A stretch of DNA of 22,448 nucleotides from CAYYYA01 sp964487895. GTDB taxonomy: Bacteria; Patescibacteriota; Patescibacteriia; UBA1558; 2-01-FULL-52-15. The notes beneath the pieces are model-generated. The model was not told the origin of the DNA and did not search any database. It was given only the letters and a program-made list of their open reading frames with translations. The position numbers and the translations under genes are program-made. Numbering within the stretch: position 1 is the first letter of the stretch; the number at the start of each line of letters is the position of its first letter. Of this stretch, positions 15,039 to 21,586 are shown piece by piece. The stretch is taken from NCBI GenBank assembly GCA_964487895.1, contig CAZASM010000017.1, positions 1 through 22,448 on the forward strand, written 5' to 3'.

Positions 15039-15047
15039 ATAATAGCA
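15039..15047 (-). promoter_or_regulatory. Extended -10 promoter of polA
   Basis: On the minus strand TGC-TATTAT ends 9 bases before the polA ATG. Start of transcription about 7 bases downstream would leave roughly a 3-base leader. No clear -35 is seen at the usual distance, as is common with extended -10 promoters. Confidence 0.5.
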
Positions 15048-15068
15048 GGTTTAAGGTATATTTCCAGC

Positions 15069-15097
15069 TTGAAAATATCTAAGTATTCTGTTACTTT
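15069..15097 (+). promoter_or_regulatory. Promoter of the tRNA-Cys/CYTH/Nudix unit
   Basis: TTGAAA (15069-15074), a 17-base spacer and TACTTT (15092-15097) make a reasonable sigma-70-type promoter. Start near 15104 would precede the mature tRNA by about 18 bases. Confidence 0.55.
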
Positions 15098-15121
15098 AGA
15101 TGGGCTCTACTAGTGATATCT

Positions 15122-15195
<74 letters not shown>

Positions 15196-15196
<1 letters not shown>

Positions 15197-15212
15197 TCCC
15201 GCTCAGCGGGAT
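15196..15212 (+). repeat. ATCCCGC-TCA-GCGGGAT hairpin between tRNA-Cys and the CYTH gene
   Basis: A perfect 7-base-pair stem with a TCA triloop that starts on the last base of the tRNA's CCA and ends 6 bases before the CYTH ATG. There is no T-run (ATTAAAATATG follows), so it is not a normal terminator. It lies where a ribosome site would be and may mark the tRNA 3' processing boundary. Its arm recurs at 21516-21533. Confidence 0.7.
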
Positions 15213-15218
15213 TAAAAT

Positions 15219-15809
15219 ATGAAAACTGAAATCGAAGCCAAGTTTCTCGAAATTGATAGCTCCCACTTGCGTGAACAATTACAGCAGATTGGAGCTGTTT
15301 TAATTTATCCAGAACGTTTAATGGTTCGCGAGAATTTTGATTATCCTGATAAGAGGTTAGAAAAGATTGGTGGCTGGATTCGTTTACGCAATGAAGGTGA
15401 CAAGATTACCTTAGCCTACAAACAGCTGAACGATCGCTCACTTCATGGCACTAAAGAAGTTGAAGTAGTTGTCAACGATTATAATCAAGCGAAAGATTTT
15501 CTCTTAAGTATTGGTTTGGTTGTTTGTAACGTTCAAGAAACAAAACGGGAGCTCTGGAAGCTTGGTGATGTTGAAGTATCATTAGATACTTGGCCCTGGA
15601 TACCAACGTTCTGTGAGGTAGAAGGGTCTGATGAATTAGTTGTGAAGCAGGTAGCAGAACAATTACAGTTAGATTGGTCACGAGCCTTACACGGTAGCGT
15701 AGAAGTTGCCTACCAACATTATTATAATGTAACAGAAGAAGAGATTTGGGCTTGGCCGGAGATTCGGTTTAGCCCTGTGCCTGAGAATTTAAAAAGTAAG
15801 AGAAAATAA
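15219..15809 (+). CDS. CYTH-domain protein (CyaB/thiamine triphosphatase superfamily)
   Basis: This 196-residue protein opens with the CYTH signature ExExK (residues 4-8, EIEAK). Further tunnel residues include IRLRNEG (about 53-59), ITLAYKQ, HGTKEVEV (about 75-82), a TKRELW segment where the family has K-R, and CEVEGSDE near 129-136. CYTH enzymes bind triphosphate-bearing molecules with metal ions; members include class IV adenylate cyclase and triphosphatases, and the product here cannot be decided. It follows tRNA-Cys closely and overlaps the Nudix gene by one base (TAATG), so the three are probably co-transcribed. Two nucleotide-phosphate enzymes in one unit hints at nucleotide clean-up. 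No Shine-Dalgarno is seen. Confidence 0.85.
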   Translation: MKTEIEAKFLEIDSSHLREQLQQIGAVLIYPERLMVRENFDYPDKRLEKIGGWIRLRNEGDKITLAYKQLNDRSLHGTKEVEVVVNDYNQAKDFLLSIGLVVCNVQETKRELWKLGDVEVSLDTWPWIPTFCEVEGSDELVVKQVAEQLQLDWSRALHGSVEVAYQHYYNVTEEEIWAWPEIRFSPVPENLKSKRK

Positions 15810-16348
15810 TGATGAGCACATCAGTGACACCTAAGGAATTTTTTAAATTTTGCCCGCGGTGTGGAGTAGCATATACTAATGCCTCGTTTTTTGAGGAATT
15901 TCAGTTGCAGTGTCAGAACTGTGGTTTTGTTTTTTATCAGAATCCTAAAGCAGCTACAGGAGCATTGATCCTCAATGAACAACAGGAGTTGTTATTAGTT
16001 GAACGGGCGATTGATCCAGGTAAGGGTACATGGGATATTCCAGGCGGGTTTATCAGCTGGGGAGAAGATTCACTAACCGCTATTTGTCGTGAGTTAAATG
16101 AAGAATTGCATATTACCTTTCAACCGAGAAAGATCCTATCTGTTGTTCACTCTTGGTATGATTACGGCGGAATACATAACTCCGCTTTAAATATTTGCTA
16201 TTTAGGCAGCTTCAGCGGGGAGTTAAAAGTTGACTCTGATGTTTCCGGGTTCCGTTGGTTTCCTTTGGATCAATTGCCAGAGAATATATCCTTTCCGGAA
16301 ATGAAAGAATTATTTAGGCAGTTGAAAATAGAATTGGGAGTAAAATAA
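15809..16348 (+). CDS. Nudix hydrolase with N-terminal zinc ribbon
   Basis: This 179-residue protein starts with a four-cysteine zinc ribbon (C15, C18, C35, C38), followed by the Nudix fold from about residue 45. The Nudix box is clear: GGFISWGEDSLTAICRELNEEL has G-x5-E-x7-REUxEE, with the last two positions (HI) departing from GU. The arrangement resembles NudC/ADP-ribose-type pyrophosphatases, but the NudC-specific tail is absent, so the substrate (nucleoside diphosphate derivative, NADH or similar) is open. The start overlaps the CYTH stop; two ATG codons follow each other (15809 and 15812), and either may serve. A rho-independent terminator starts at the stop codon. Confidence 0.9.
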   Translation: MMSTSVTPKEFFKFCPRCGVAYTNASFFEEFQLQCQNCGFVFYQNPKAATGALILNEQQELLLVERAIDPGKGTWDIPGGFISWGEDSLTAICRELNEELHITFQPRKILSVVHSWYDYGGIHNSALNICYLGSFSGELKVDSDVSGFRWFPLDQLPENISFPEMKELFRQLKIELGVK

Positions 16349-16384
16349 AAAACCGCCCTTCGACAAGCTCAGGACGGTTTTTTT
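16349..16384 (+). terminator. Rho-independent terminator after the Nudix gene
   Basis: The outer stem AAAACCG/CGGTTTT is perfect, extended by three more pairs after one mismatch, with seven Ts at the 3' side. The loop contains CTTCGACAAGCTCAGG, which resembles from memory a dispersed repeat found in many bacterial genomes. The A-rich 5' arm could also end transcription from the opposite side. Confidence 0.85.
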
Positions 16385-16453
16385 AATTTAGAGACTTGGT
16401 TCTACTGACTCAGCGTTGAGTATGACTTAATCTGACGTATATTCCGAATCTTT

Positions 16454-16490
16454 CGCCCACAGGGCGACCGCCCGGTAGGCGGTATTTTTT
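16454..16490 (+). terminator. Double hairpin with T-run, terminator-like
   Basis: CGCCC-ACA-GGGCG (16454-16466) is followed at once by ACCGCC-CGGTA-GGCGGT (16467-16483) and then ATTTTTT. The T-run is on the plus strand, so it would be a second stop for transcripts from the left, protecting the minus-strand 3D gene that ends at 16500. The first hairpin belongs to the triloop palindrome class. The rest of the spacer 16385-16453 holds only a weak ACTCA/TGAGT inverted repeat. Confidence 0.55.
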
Positions 16491-16499
16491 AAATTACTT

Positions 16500-17030
16500 T
16501 TATTTGTTCTCTGCTAAGGTTGTAACCTTCGGCAAAACCTCCATAGTCAGTCTGCGGGCACCGAACTTGATAGCAGCCTTTTTATCAGTCATCCAAATAT
16601 CACATCTACCTGTACCAGTGTATCGCTTGTTCATACGATCTTCGACCGTGAAAACTTTACTACCATAGATATCCGGGAAGCGGACACGAGTACCACGAGG
16701 TAGATCGTTAGTAGCGATAATACCATCACGGACATGCGTACCCCAAGCAGTGATGAAAGGGGAGTCGTCAGTTTGAGCTACTTCACTGGTATAAGCAGTG
16801 ACAGTGACCACTTTTGTACGTACTGCTTTGTCAGTAGCGAACATTTGGTCATAATCAGGCCAGATTTCGCTGGAGATTATCGGGATAGTAGACTGATGTG
16901 TTAACGTTGACTCAGCTACCTGTGCAGCTACTGTATGTGGCATTAAAACAGGTATAAAAGTGGCTAAAATTAGCCAATATTTACTTTTAGCCTTGATATA
17001 GCGACTTATTACTGAAATAAGGTTTGTCAT
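16500..17030 (-). CDS. Secreted 3D-domain protein (double-psi beta-barrel, lytic-transglycosylase-like)
   Basis: The protein has 176 residues, with a basic N-terminus and a hydrophobic segment (about 17-36) ending in a plausible AxA cleavage site (TVAAQVA). From about residue 70 it has the 3D (three-aspartate) domain found in MltA- and YuiC-type peptidoglycan lytic enzymes: TAYTSE, TAWGTHVRDGIIATN, DLPRGTRVRFPD, VEDRMNKRY and CDIWM. The three expected aspartates fall in the D-rich blocks RDG, EDRM and CDIW. It probably acts in the cell wall, either cutting glycan or as a non-catalytic binder. It is a single-gene unit divergent from trhO; the 173-base spacer contains a 22-base palindrome. Confidence 0.85.
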   Translation of the reverse strand: MTNLISVISRYIKAKSKYWLILATFIPVLMPHTVAAQVAESTLTHQSTIPIISSEIWPDYDQMFATDKAVRTKVVTVTAYTSEVAQTDDSPFITAWGTHVRDGIIATNDLPRGTRVRFPDIYGSKVFTVEDRMNKRYTGTGRCDIWMTDKKAAIKFGARRLTMEVLPKVTTLAENK

Positions 17031-17050
17031 AAGGGTTTAGTAAATAAATA

Positions 17051-17072
17051 CAATTCCATATAATTGGAATTG
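17051..17072. promoter_or_regulatory. 22-base palindrome in the divergent 3D-gene/trhO spacer
   Basis: CAATTCC (17051-17057) and GGAATTG (17066-17072) are exact inverse complements around 8 bases that include TATAAT (17059-17064). It lies 20 bases upstream of the 3D gene start, a good place for a dimeric repressor over a -10. The remaining spacer to 17203 is AT-rich; TATAAA near 17136 is a possible -10 for trhO, but no pair of boxes is convincing. Confidence 0.5.
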
Positions 17073-17203
17073 ATCGAATACAATATCATATTTTAGATAT
17101 TATGTCAATGCCTGATGTCAAGGGGTAAAGTAAAATATAAAAAGCACAAATTTATCGTTCTGCTTTACTTTTCGGCGAAAATTCTCTATTTTAAGCAGTA
17201 GTT

Positions 17204-18241
17204 ATGAACAAAGTAGAGTTACGCAACAAACTAAATAGAGAGCAGGCTATGAAACTGCTCAAACAAGAAACCTTTCAGCGGGTAACCTTGTCTTTTTATC
17301 GTTACGTCCCAATCAAAAACCCTCAAGAGCTTAGAGATGCTTTGTTTGCCTTATGGTCCAGCTTGGGTGTCTTGGGCCGTGTCTATTTAGCTCATGAGGG
17401 CATCAATGCGCAGATCAACGTACCTGAACCGAAGCTAGAGGAATTTAAACAATATCTGGATGGGTATACTGAGTTTCGTGATATGCCTTTCAAAGTAGGT
17501 TTGGAGCAAGGTTTTTCTTTTTATAAATTAACTATCAAGGTCAAGCGACAGATTGTGGCTGATGGTCTATCAGCTGGCAGCTATAACGTCAGTGATGTGG
17601 GTAATCATTTGACTGCATCTGAAGTCAACGCGGCCTTAGAGCAACCTGAGACTGTAGTCGTAGATATGCGGAATCATTATGAAAGTGAGGTAGGTCATTT
17701 CCAAGGCGCTATCCAACCTGATGTCGATACTTTTAAAGAAGCACTACCAGAAGCTGCTAAATTATTACAGGGTAAAGAAGATAAAAAAATTATTCTTTAT
17801 TGCACTGGCGGTATTCGCTGTGAGAAGGCTAGTAGTTATCTCAAAGCACAAGGATTCCAGGATGTGAATCAGATTTATGGCGGAATTATTTATTACGCCG
17901 AACAAGCGAAAAAATTAGGTTTAGAATCTAAGTTCAAAGGTAAAAACTTTGTTTTTGATGAACGTTTAGGAGAGAGGGTTACTGAGGATATTGTCAGTCA
18001 TTGCCATCAGTGTGGAGCATCTTCTGATCACCAGACAAATTGTCTGAATGAGATGTGTAACTTGTTATTTATCCAGTGCCCAGACTGTGCTGTTAAATGG
18101 GAAGGTACCTGTAGTGCTAAGTGTCAAGAATATTTACATTTGTCAGAAGAACAAAAAAAGAGTCTGCGTAAGGCACAGACTCCAACTAATAAAGCTATTT
18201 TTCGGCAACGTGTACGACCGCGACTAACGTTCGTAGGCTAG
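17204..18241 (+). CDS. trhO: tRNA uridine(34) hydroxylase TrhO (rhodanese-like, YceA family)
   Basis: The 345-residue protein matches TrhO/YceA end to end. It has an N-terminal acylphosphatase-like domain (about 25-110; LSFYRYVPI, HEGINAQINVP), a rhodanese domain (about 135-230; VVDMRNHYE and the active loop CTGGIRCEKAS), and a C-terminal cysteine-rich tail (CHQCG, CLNEMC, CPDC, CSAKC) that probably binds zinc. TrhO hydroxylates U34 of tRNAs that decode NNU/NNA/NNG boxes, the first step to 5-carboxymethoxy- or methoxy-uridine. The second-step genes are not in the window. The 3' end overlaps that of the converging gene by 18 bases and no terminator lies between them. No Shine-Dalgarno is seen. 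Confidence 0.92.
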   Translation: MNKVELRNKLNREQAMKLLKQETFQRVTLSFYRYVPIKNPQELRDALFALWSSLGVLGRVYLAHEGINAQINVPEPKLEEFKQYLDGYTEFRDMPFKVGLEQGFSFYKLTIKVKRQIVADGLSAGSYNVSDVGNHLTASEVNAALEQPETVVVDMRNHYESEVGHFQGAIQPDVDTFKEALPEAAKLLQGKEDKKIILYCTGGIRCEKASSYLKAQGFQDVNQIYGGIIYYAEQAKKLGLESKFKGKNFVFDERLGERVTEDIVSHCHQCGASSDHQTNCLNEMCNLLFIQCPDCAVKWEGTCSAKCQEYLHLSEEQKKSLRKAQTPTNKAIFRQRVRPRLTFVG

Positions 18242-19729
18242 ACTTGTAATACTGCCATCAGTTTTCACTAAATAAATTATTTTTTGCTCGGGGTGATTTA
18301 CTCCGAGTGTTTGATTTTTTGTCACTCGTACCAAGAAACCGTCTTCCATCGTTATCACCTCAGCTACTGGCACATCTTGACTATTAACTTTCAACCCTGG
18401 TGTGATAGCTGAGACAAAGGATATGGCTTCAGCTGGATTAGCGACTGGAGCAAAAGAAGTTTTGAGTTTTTCGTCGCTATCAATTTTTTGACTAGATTTT
18501 TTACCATCTGCTTGGAGGAAATAGCCAGTGGCGCATAACGCCTCACCCTCGAAGCGGAGGTAGCCAGAGACACTACGGCTATTGAGACAGGCAGCACTTG
18601 CTTGTTGTTTTACTGTCACCGGAGCTCCTAATTTAGTCAGGAGCGTATCAGTCATAGAGAAGCCATCTAGACGATTAGCGAGTGTTGCTGGAGACCAGGT
18701 GCCGGTCTGGACTAATGATTGGTATTTAATTTGGTCAGCGACGGAGTCCCAAGCGTAGACTTGGTCGTTCAGTTGAGCTTCTTGGAGATCAGTTGTGCCA
18801 TTACCATCAGTATCAGCTTTTTGATCCGATGTACCATAGATGGATTCTAATAAACTATTCAAACCATCTTTATCAGTGTCGGTTGTCAGTAGCTGACTAC
18901 CAGCAGCAATCTGCGAGTTACTAAAAGTAGAGCAATCATTGTCAGTATCGCTCAGTGCTGTCAGATAATCATCACGCAAGATGCCAACCGGGAAGTAGTC
19001 ACTGGCAGTAGGATTATTTTTTCCATAACAAATAGCTAAAGCGTAGTTGAGATAGGCGTCGCCAATAGGTTGTGGCTTGGCAGCGACAAGCGCTGGGCCC
19101 ATTGGTATTTTATTCAAATCAATATTTGTAATACCGAGACTGAGGTAGCGCATGATTTGATAAGCCGCATCGCCATTTTTTAGATAGTAACGTTTATTAT
19201 TAGCTGGATTAACATACCATGCTTCACCGTGACCCTCTGTCTGCAATAAAATTTTACCACTCTGTTGTTTAGCAAAGTTAGTATCATAGCTTAATTTACT
19301 TGGTCCGAGCGGACTGTAGCTATTTAGAATTTCCTCACCGTCTTTATATCCGTCACCATCGGTATCAGGATTATCACGTTTGGTGCCGATGGCATCTTCT
19401 AGTTGATCTGCTAGGCCATCAGCGTCAGTATCTATATCTTTGAAGCGTGATTCGATGCCAATAGGAATTTTTGCCAAGTTATTATTGGTAATACCAAGGC
19501 CAAAGGTACGTAATCCAGTGTAAGCAGTATCACCATCCGGTAAGTAATAGCGCTTCTTGTCTGACGGACGGACATACCACGCCTCACCATGAGATTCTAC
19601 TTGGAGTAAAATTTTACCAGTCAGCTGATCAGCCAAGGAAGCGGTATGAATAGTGCCTGTCCCCACTAGAGGAATTAATAAAGCCGCTGAAGCTATTTTT
19701 TGGTAACTAAAAGGTAATTTCATATGCAT
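18224..19729 (-). CDS. Secreted calcium-repeat protein with two RYYL modules
   Basis: This 501-residue protein has an N-terminal signal sequence (MKLPF start at 19723, or MHMKLPF at 19729). It carries two copies of a module of about 54 residues (38-91 and 158-211) with GKILLQ, GEAWYV, KRYYL, GDAAY and LGITN..L.KIP. Between them, and again at about 255-315, are thrombospondin-type-3-like repeats (DTDADG, DTDGDG, DTDKDG) that should bind calcium outside the cell. A C-terminal region of about 190 residues (two cysteines, sheet-rich, no recognised family) follows. It is a tandem paralogue of the next gene upstream, 20 bases away, but lacks that gene's enzyme domain. An extended -10 (TGCTATACT) sits just before the start. 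Probable surface or exported structural protein; function unknown. Confidence 0.8.
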   Translation of the reverse strand: MHMKLPFSYQKIASAALLIPLVGTGTIHTASLADQLTGKILLQVESHGEAWYVRPSDKKRYYLPDGDTAYTGLRTFGLGITNNNLAKIPIGIESRFKDIDTDADGLADQLEDAIGTKRDNPDTDGDGYKDGEEILNSYSPLGPSKLSYDTNFAKQQSGKILLQTEGHGEAWYVNPANNKRYYLKNGDAAYQIMRYLSLGITNIDLNKIPMGPALVAAKPQPIGDAYLNYALAICYGKNNPTASDYFPVGILRDDYLTALSDTDNDCSTFSNSQIAAGSQLLTTDTDKDGLNSLLESIYGTSDQKADTDGNGTTDLQEAQLNDQVYAWDSVADQIKYQSLVQTGTWSPATLANRLDGFSMTDTLLTKLGAPVTVKQQASAACLNSRSVSGYLRFEGEALCATGYFLQADGKKSSQKIDSDEKLKTSFAPVANPAEAISFVSAITPGLKVNSQDVPVAEVITMEDGFLVRVTKNQTLGVNHPEQKIIYLVKTDGSITSLAYER

Positions 19730-19731
19730 TA

Positions 19732-19740
19732 AGTATAGCA
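19732..19740 (-). promoter_or_regulatory. Extended -10 promoter before the 501-residue secreted protein
   Basis: Minus-strand TGC-TATACT lies between the two tandem secreted-protein genes, overlapping none of the upstream coding sequence. Predicted start near 19725 falls between the two in-frame ATGs (19729 and 19723), favouring the second ATG and a leaderless message. Confidence 0.5.
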
Positions 19741-19749
19741 GAAATACGA

Positions 19750-21123
19750 CTAAGACGGTATTTGTCGAAAGAGAATAGCATTTGGCACATCACGCCCTGG
19801 GCCCATTCGGTATCGGCCATCATAGTAGACAGCAGTTGAACCGCCAGCATCTAAGTTTAAAGCGTTTTCTAGTCCTAAGGCTAATAAGATGTCGACTAAC
19901 TGAGGCACAGTAGCAGAGTAAGCGATAACTAGATAGATTTCGTTGCCTTTGACACCGATCGCTGCCCGACTATAGCGTTTCAACTGTTTGGCATCAAGTG
20001 TGGCAATGCTACCGAGAGCTGAGGTGCCTTCTTGTATGAGGACTGGATCATTAGCAATAGCAGCTTTAATTTTTGTTTGATAAGTTGCTTCAAAGTCAGC
20101 GATGCTGCGAAATTGGGCTGTGCTGGTGAAAAAGTAAGGATGATTATCAGCGCCGAAAACTAACATGGCACCAGTGGTCGGATAGTTAATCTGGTCACTA
20201 TTAATCATCACGCCATCGGTTGAACGATAAACTGGATAGTAGTAATAATTTTTTTCTTTTTGACAATTAGTGTAATCAGCAGGACAAAAATAACTACCAT
20301 TGATAGCAGCGAAGGCATCATTGGTCAGAGCGAAATCACCGACACTTTGGATTGGGCAGTTACCATCACAGTCTGTGGTATTGGCTGTGACTGTCATGAT
20401 GTCTAATTTTGGATCTTGCCAATTTACTTTCAAGACAGCGACGTTGAAAGTTCCTTGGGGAGTGGCTACAGTCTGTATTTTATAGCTAGAGTCATTGTTT
20501 AGAGGTGCAGGAAAATCTTGAAATTTTCCCATAGGAATTTTCGCCAAATCTTTATTGGAAATTCCCAGACTGATATAGCGCATGATTTGATAGGCTGCTT
20601 CGCCATCAGCTAGATAGTAGCGTTTGCCAGAAGGATGTAGATACCAAGCTTCACCGTTTTTTTCTACTTGCAACAGAATCCGACCATTTAATTTCTGTAC
20701 CAACTCCTGATCAATTTCGCGGTCACCAGCGCCATAAGGATTGGTGTTAGCAAGTATTTCAGTTTTATCATCAGCGCCGTCAATGTCAGTATCCTTTTTT
20801 TTATAATTTGTCCCAAGACCAGTTTCTAACTGATCAGACAAGCCATCGCCATCAGTATCAGTGCCACTTTTGAAGCGTTCTTCCAAACCAACAGGAATTT
20901 TCGCTAGATCAGCGTTTTTAATTCCTAACCCAAATTCACGGAGCATCTGATAGGCCGTGTCACCATCTTTGAGATAATAGCGCTGGCCAGTGACAGGGCC
21001 GACATACCAAGCTTCGCCATGCTTAGCAACCTGCAAGAGAATCTGCCCACTGAGGTCAGCAGCACTGACATTGAGTGGAAAAGCTATAGTTAAAGTTAAA
21101 ATAAAAAGTATGAAACGTTTCAT
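19750..21123 (-). CDS. Secreted phosphodiester glycosidase (NAGPA-like) with two RYYL modules and calcium repeats
   Basis: The 457-residue protein begins with a clear signal peptide (about 1-21, ending VSAA). It then has the same layout as its neighbour: RYYL module (25-79), calcium repeats (89-130; DTDGDG, DTDIDG), second RYYL module (147-199). Residues about 215-457 form a phosphodiester glycosidase (NAGPA/DUF2233-type) domain: AAINGSYF near 272-279, a RAAIGVKGNEIYLV strand pair, and NLDAGGSTAVYYDG near the C-terminus. The human relative removes GlcNAc from a phosphodiester; bacterial ones act on exopolysaccharide or wall polymers. Four cysteines (252, 256, 280 and one near 286) near the domain start could form disulfides. 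It probably acts at the cell surface on a glycan phosphodiester. It lies 42 bases downstream of the candidate structured leader RNA. Confidence 0.85.
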   Translation of the reverse strand: MKRFILFILTLTIAFPLNVSAADLSGQILLQVAKHGEAWYVGPVTGQRYYLKDGDTAYQMLREFGLGIKNADLAKIPVGLEERFKSGTDTDGDGLSDQLETGLGTNYKKKDTDIDGADDKTEILANTNPYGAGDREIDQELVQKLNGRILLQVEKNGEAWYLHPSGKRYYLADGEAAYQIMRYISLGISNKDLAKIPMGKFQDFPAPLNNDSSYKIQTVATPQGTFNVAVLKVNWQDPKLDIMTVTANTTDCDGNCPIQSVGDFALTNDAFAAINGSYFCPADYTNCQKEKNYYYYPVYRSTDGVMINSDQINYPTTGAMLVFGADNHPYFFTSTAQFRSIADFEATYQTKIKAAIANDPVLIQEGTSALGSIATLDAKQLKRYSRAAIGVKGNEIYLVIAYSATVPQLVDILLALGLENALNLDAGGSTAVYYDGRYRMGPGRDVPNAILFRQIPS

Positions 21124-21164
21124 ACCTTATTTGTAACACATATTTACTAATCAGTGAATGAAAA

Positions 21165-21328
21165 TGTACAGGGGTCGCCGATGTTGGGCGACCCCTTGGG
21201 TGGAGTTGAGCGGCGTATGCGCCGGAAGGAGAGATTGTGTTGCTGTTAGCCAGTGTGCGCCGAATTCCATGAACCCGCCGTTCCGAACCTCCTCCCGAGC
21301 GCTGGGAGGAAACTGGTGTACAAATTAC
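21165..21328 (-). ncRNA. Candidate structured RNA or leader upstream of the phosphodiester glycosidase gene
   Basis: A GC-rich island of about 165 bases in AT-rich surroundings, preceded by a good minus-strand promoter. As minus-strand RNA the ends can pair (TGTACA at 21317-21322 with TGTACA at 21165-21170). Inside are a CCAGT/ACTGG closing helix, a CCTCCC/GGGAGG hairpin near 21290-21309, GAAC/GTTC, GGCG-CATA-CGCC near 21221-21232, and a perfect 9-base-pair hairpin GGGGTCGCC/GGCGACCCC (21171-21195). It does not match the SRP, tmRNA, RNase P or 5S signatures I checked by eye. It could be a stand-alone RNA or a regulatory leader of the downstream gene; only weak T-richness follows the last hairpin. 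Confidence 0.5.
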
Positions 21329-21334
21329 CTTATA

Positions 21335-21362
21335 ATTATAAAACTATTATTTTTTTGTGCAA
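21335..21362 (-). promoter_or_regulatory. Sigma-70-type promoter for the structured RNA
   Basis: Minus strand TTGCAC (21357-21362), 16-base spacer rich in A, and a perfect TATAAT (21335-21340). Start expected at the GG near 21328. A DnaA-box-like TTATCCACT (21362-21370) touches the -35 from upstream. Confidence 0.65.
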
Positions 21363-21394
21363 GTGGATAATCTTTAACATGGCTGCTGTGTGTA

Positions 21395-21420
21395 GGAACG
21401 CTGAGAACGCTGAGCGTTCC
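21395..21420. repeat. Nested GGAACGC...GCGTTCC palindrome with AACGCTGAG direct repeat
   Basis: GAACGC-TGA-GCGTTC (21405-21419) is nested in a wider GGAACGC/GCGTTCC inverted repeat (21395-21420) because the 9-base word AACGCTGAG is present twice in tandem (21397-21405 and 21406-21414). It lies 10 bases beyond the 3' end of tRNA-Gly and lacks a T-run on either strand. Confidence 0.7.
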
Positions 21421-21429
21421 TGAGCGTCG

Positions 21430-21503
21430 TGGAGCGGGATACGGGAATCGGACCCGCGTCCCTGGCTTGGGAAGCCAGTGTACTACCATTGTACTAATCC
21501 CGC
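21430..21503 (-). tRNA. tRNA-Gly (anticodon CCC)
   Basis: Complete cloverleaf on the minus strand: acceptor GCGGGAT/ATCCCGC, D-stem GTAC/GTAC, anticodon stem CTGGC/GCCAG with loop TTCCCAA, T-stem GCGGG/CCCGT (one G-U pair) with loop TCCGATT, discriminator T and encoded CCA (21430-21432). T-loop position 54 is T but the next base is C instead of the usual T, a minor departure. Confidence 0.93.
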
Positions 21504-21581
21504 TTGTTTTGGGCGATCCCGCCTCTGGCGGGACGACATTTTGCTTGGGAAGCAAACATTCTACCACTGAATTACGCCCGC
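21504..21581 (-). pseudogene. Damaged tRNA-Gly (CCC) copy with its T-arm replaced by a palindrome
   Basis: The 5' part is a normal tRNA-Gly: acceptor strand GCGGGCG, D-arm ATTC...GAAT with AGTGGTA, anticodon stem TTTGC/GCAAA and loop TTCCCAA. Where the T-arm should be there is instead TCCCGCC-AGA-GGCGGGA, a perfect hairpin with no TTCGA loop. The acceptor 3' strand continues as CGCCC but its last two bases are AA in place of GC, and ACA stands where CCA should be. It lies 5 bases beyond the end of the DNPH1-like gene and abuts the intact tRNA-Gly. Confidence 0.8.
21516..21533. repeat. TCCCGCC-TCT-GGCGGGA triloop palindrome inside the damaged tRNA
   Basis: A perfect 7-base-pair stem (21517-21523 with 21527-21533) and a 3-base loop on the plus strand. 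The arm ATCCCGC and its partner GCGGGA are shared with the hairpin at 15196-15212, while the loop differs (TCT against TCA). Confidence 0.75.
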
Positions 21582-21586
21582 TTAGA

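Noticed and set aside
21171..21330. Possible SRP RNA (GGAAGG present on the plus strand)
   Set aside because: The bases flanking GGAA do not form the symmetric and asymmetric loops of SRP helix 8, and the promoter points the other way.
21158..21370. 70-codon open frame on the plus strand, Cys/Arg-rich
   Set aside because: It is antisense to the GC-rich structured RNA, has no ribosome site, and extends across the minus-strand promoter; it looks like a shadow of stem-forming DNA.
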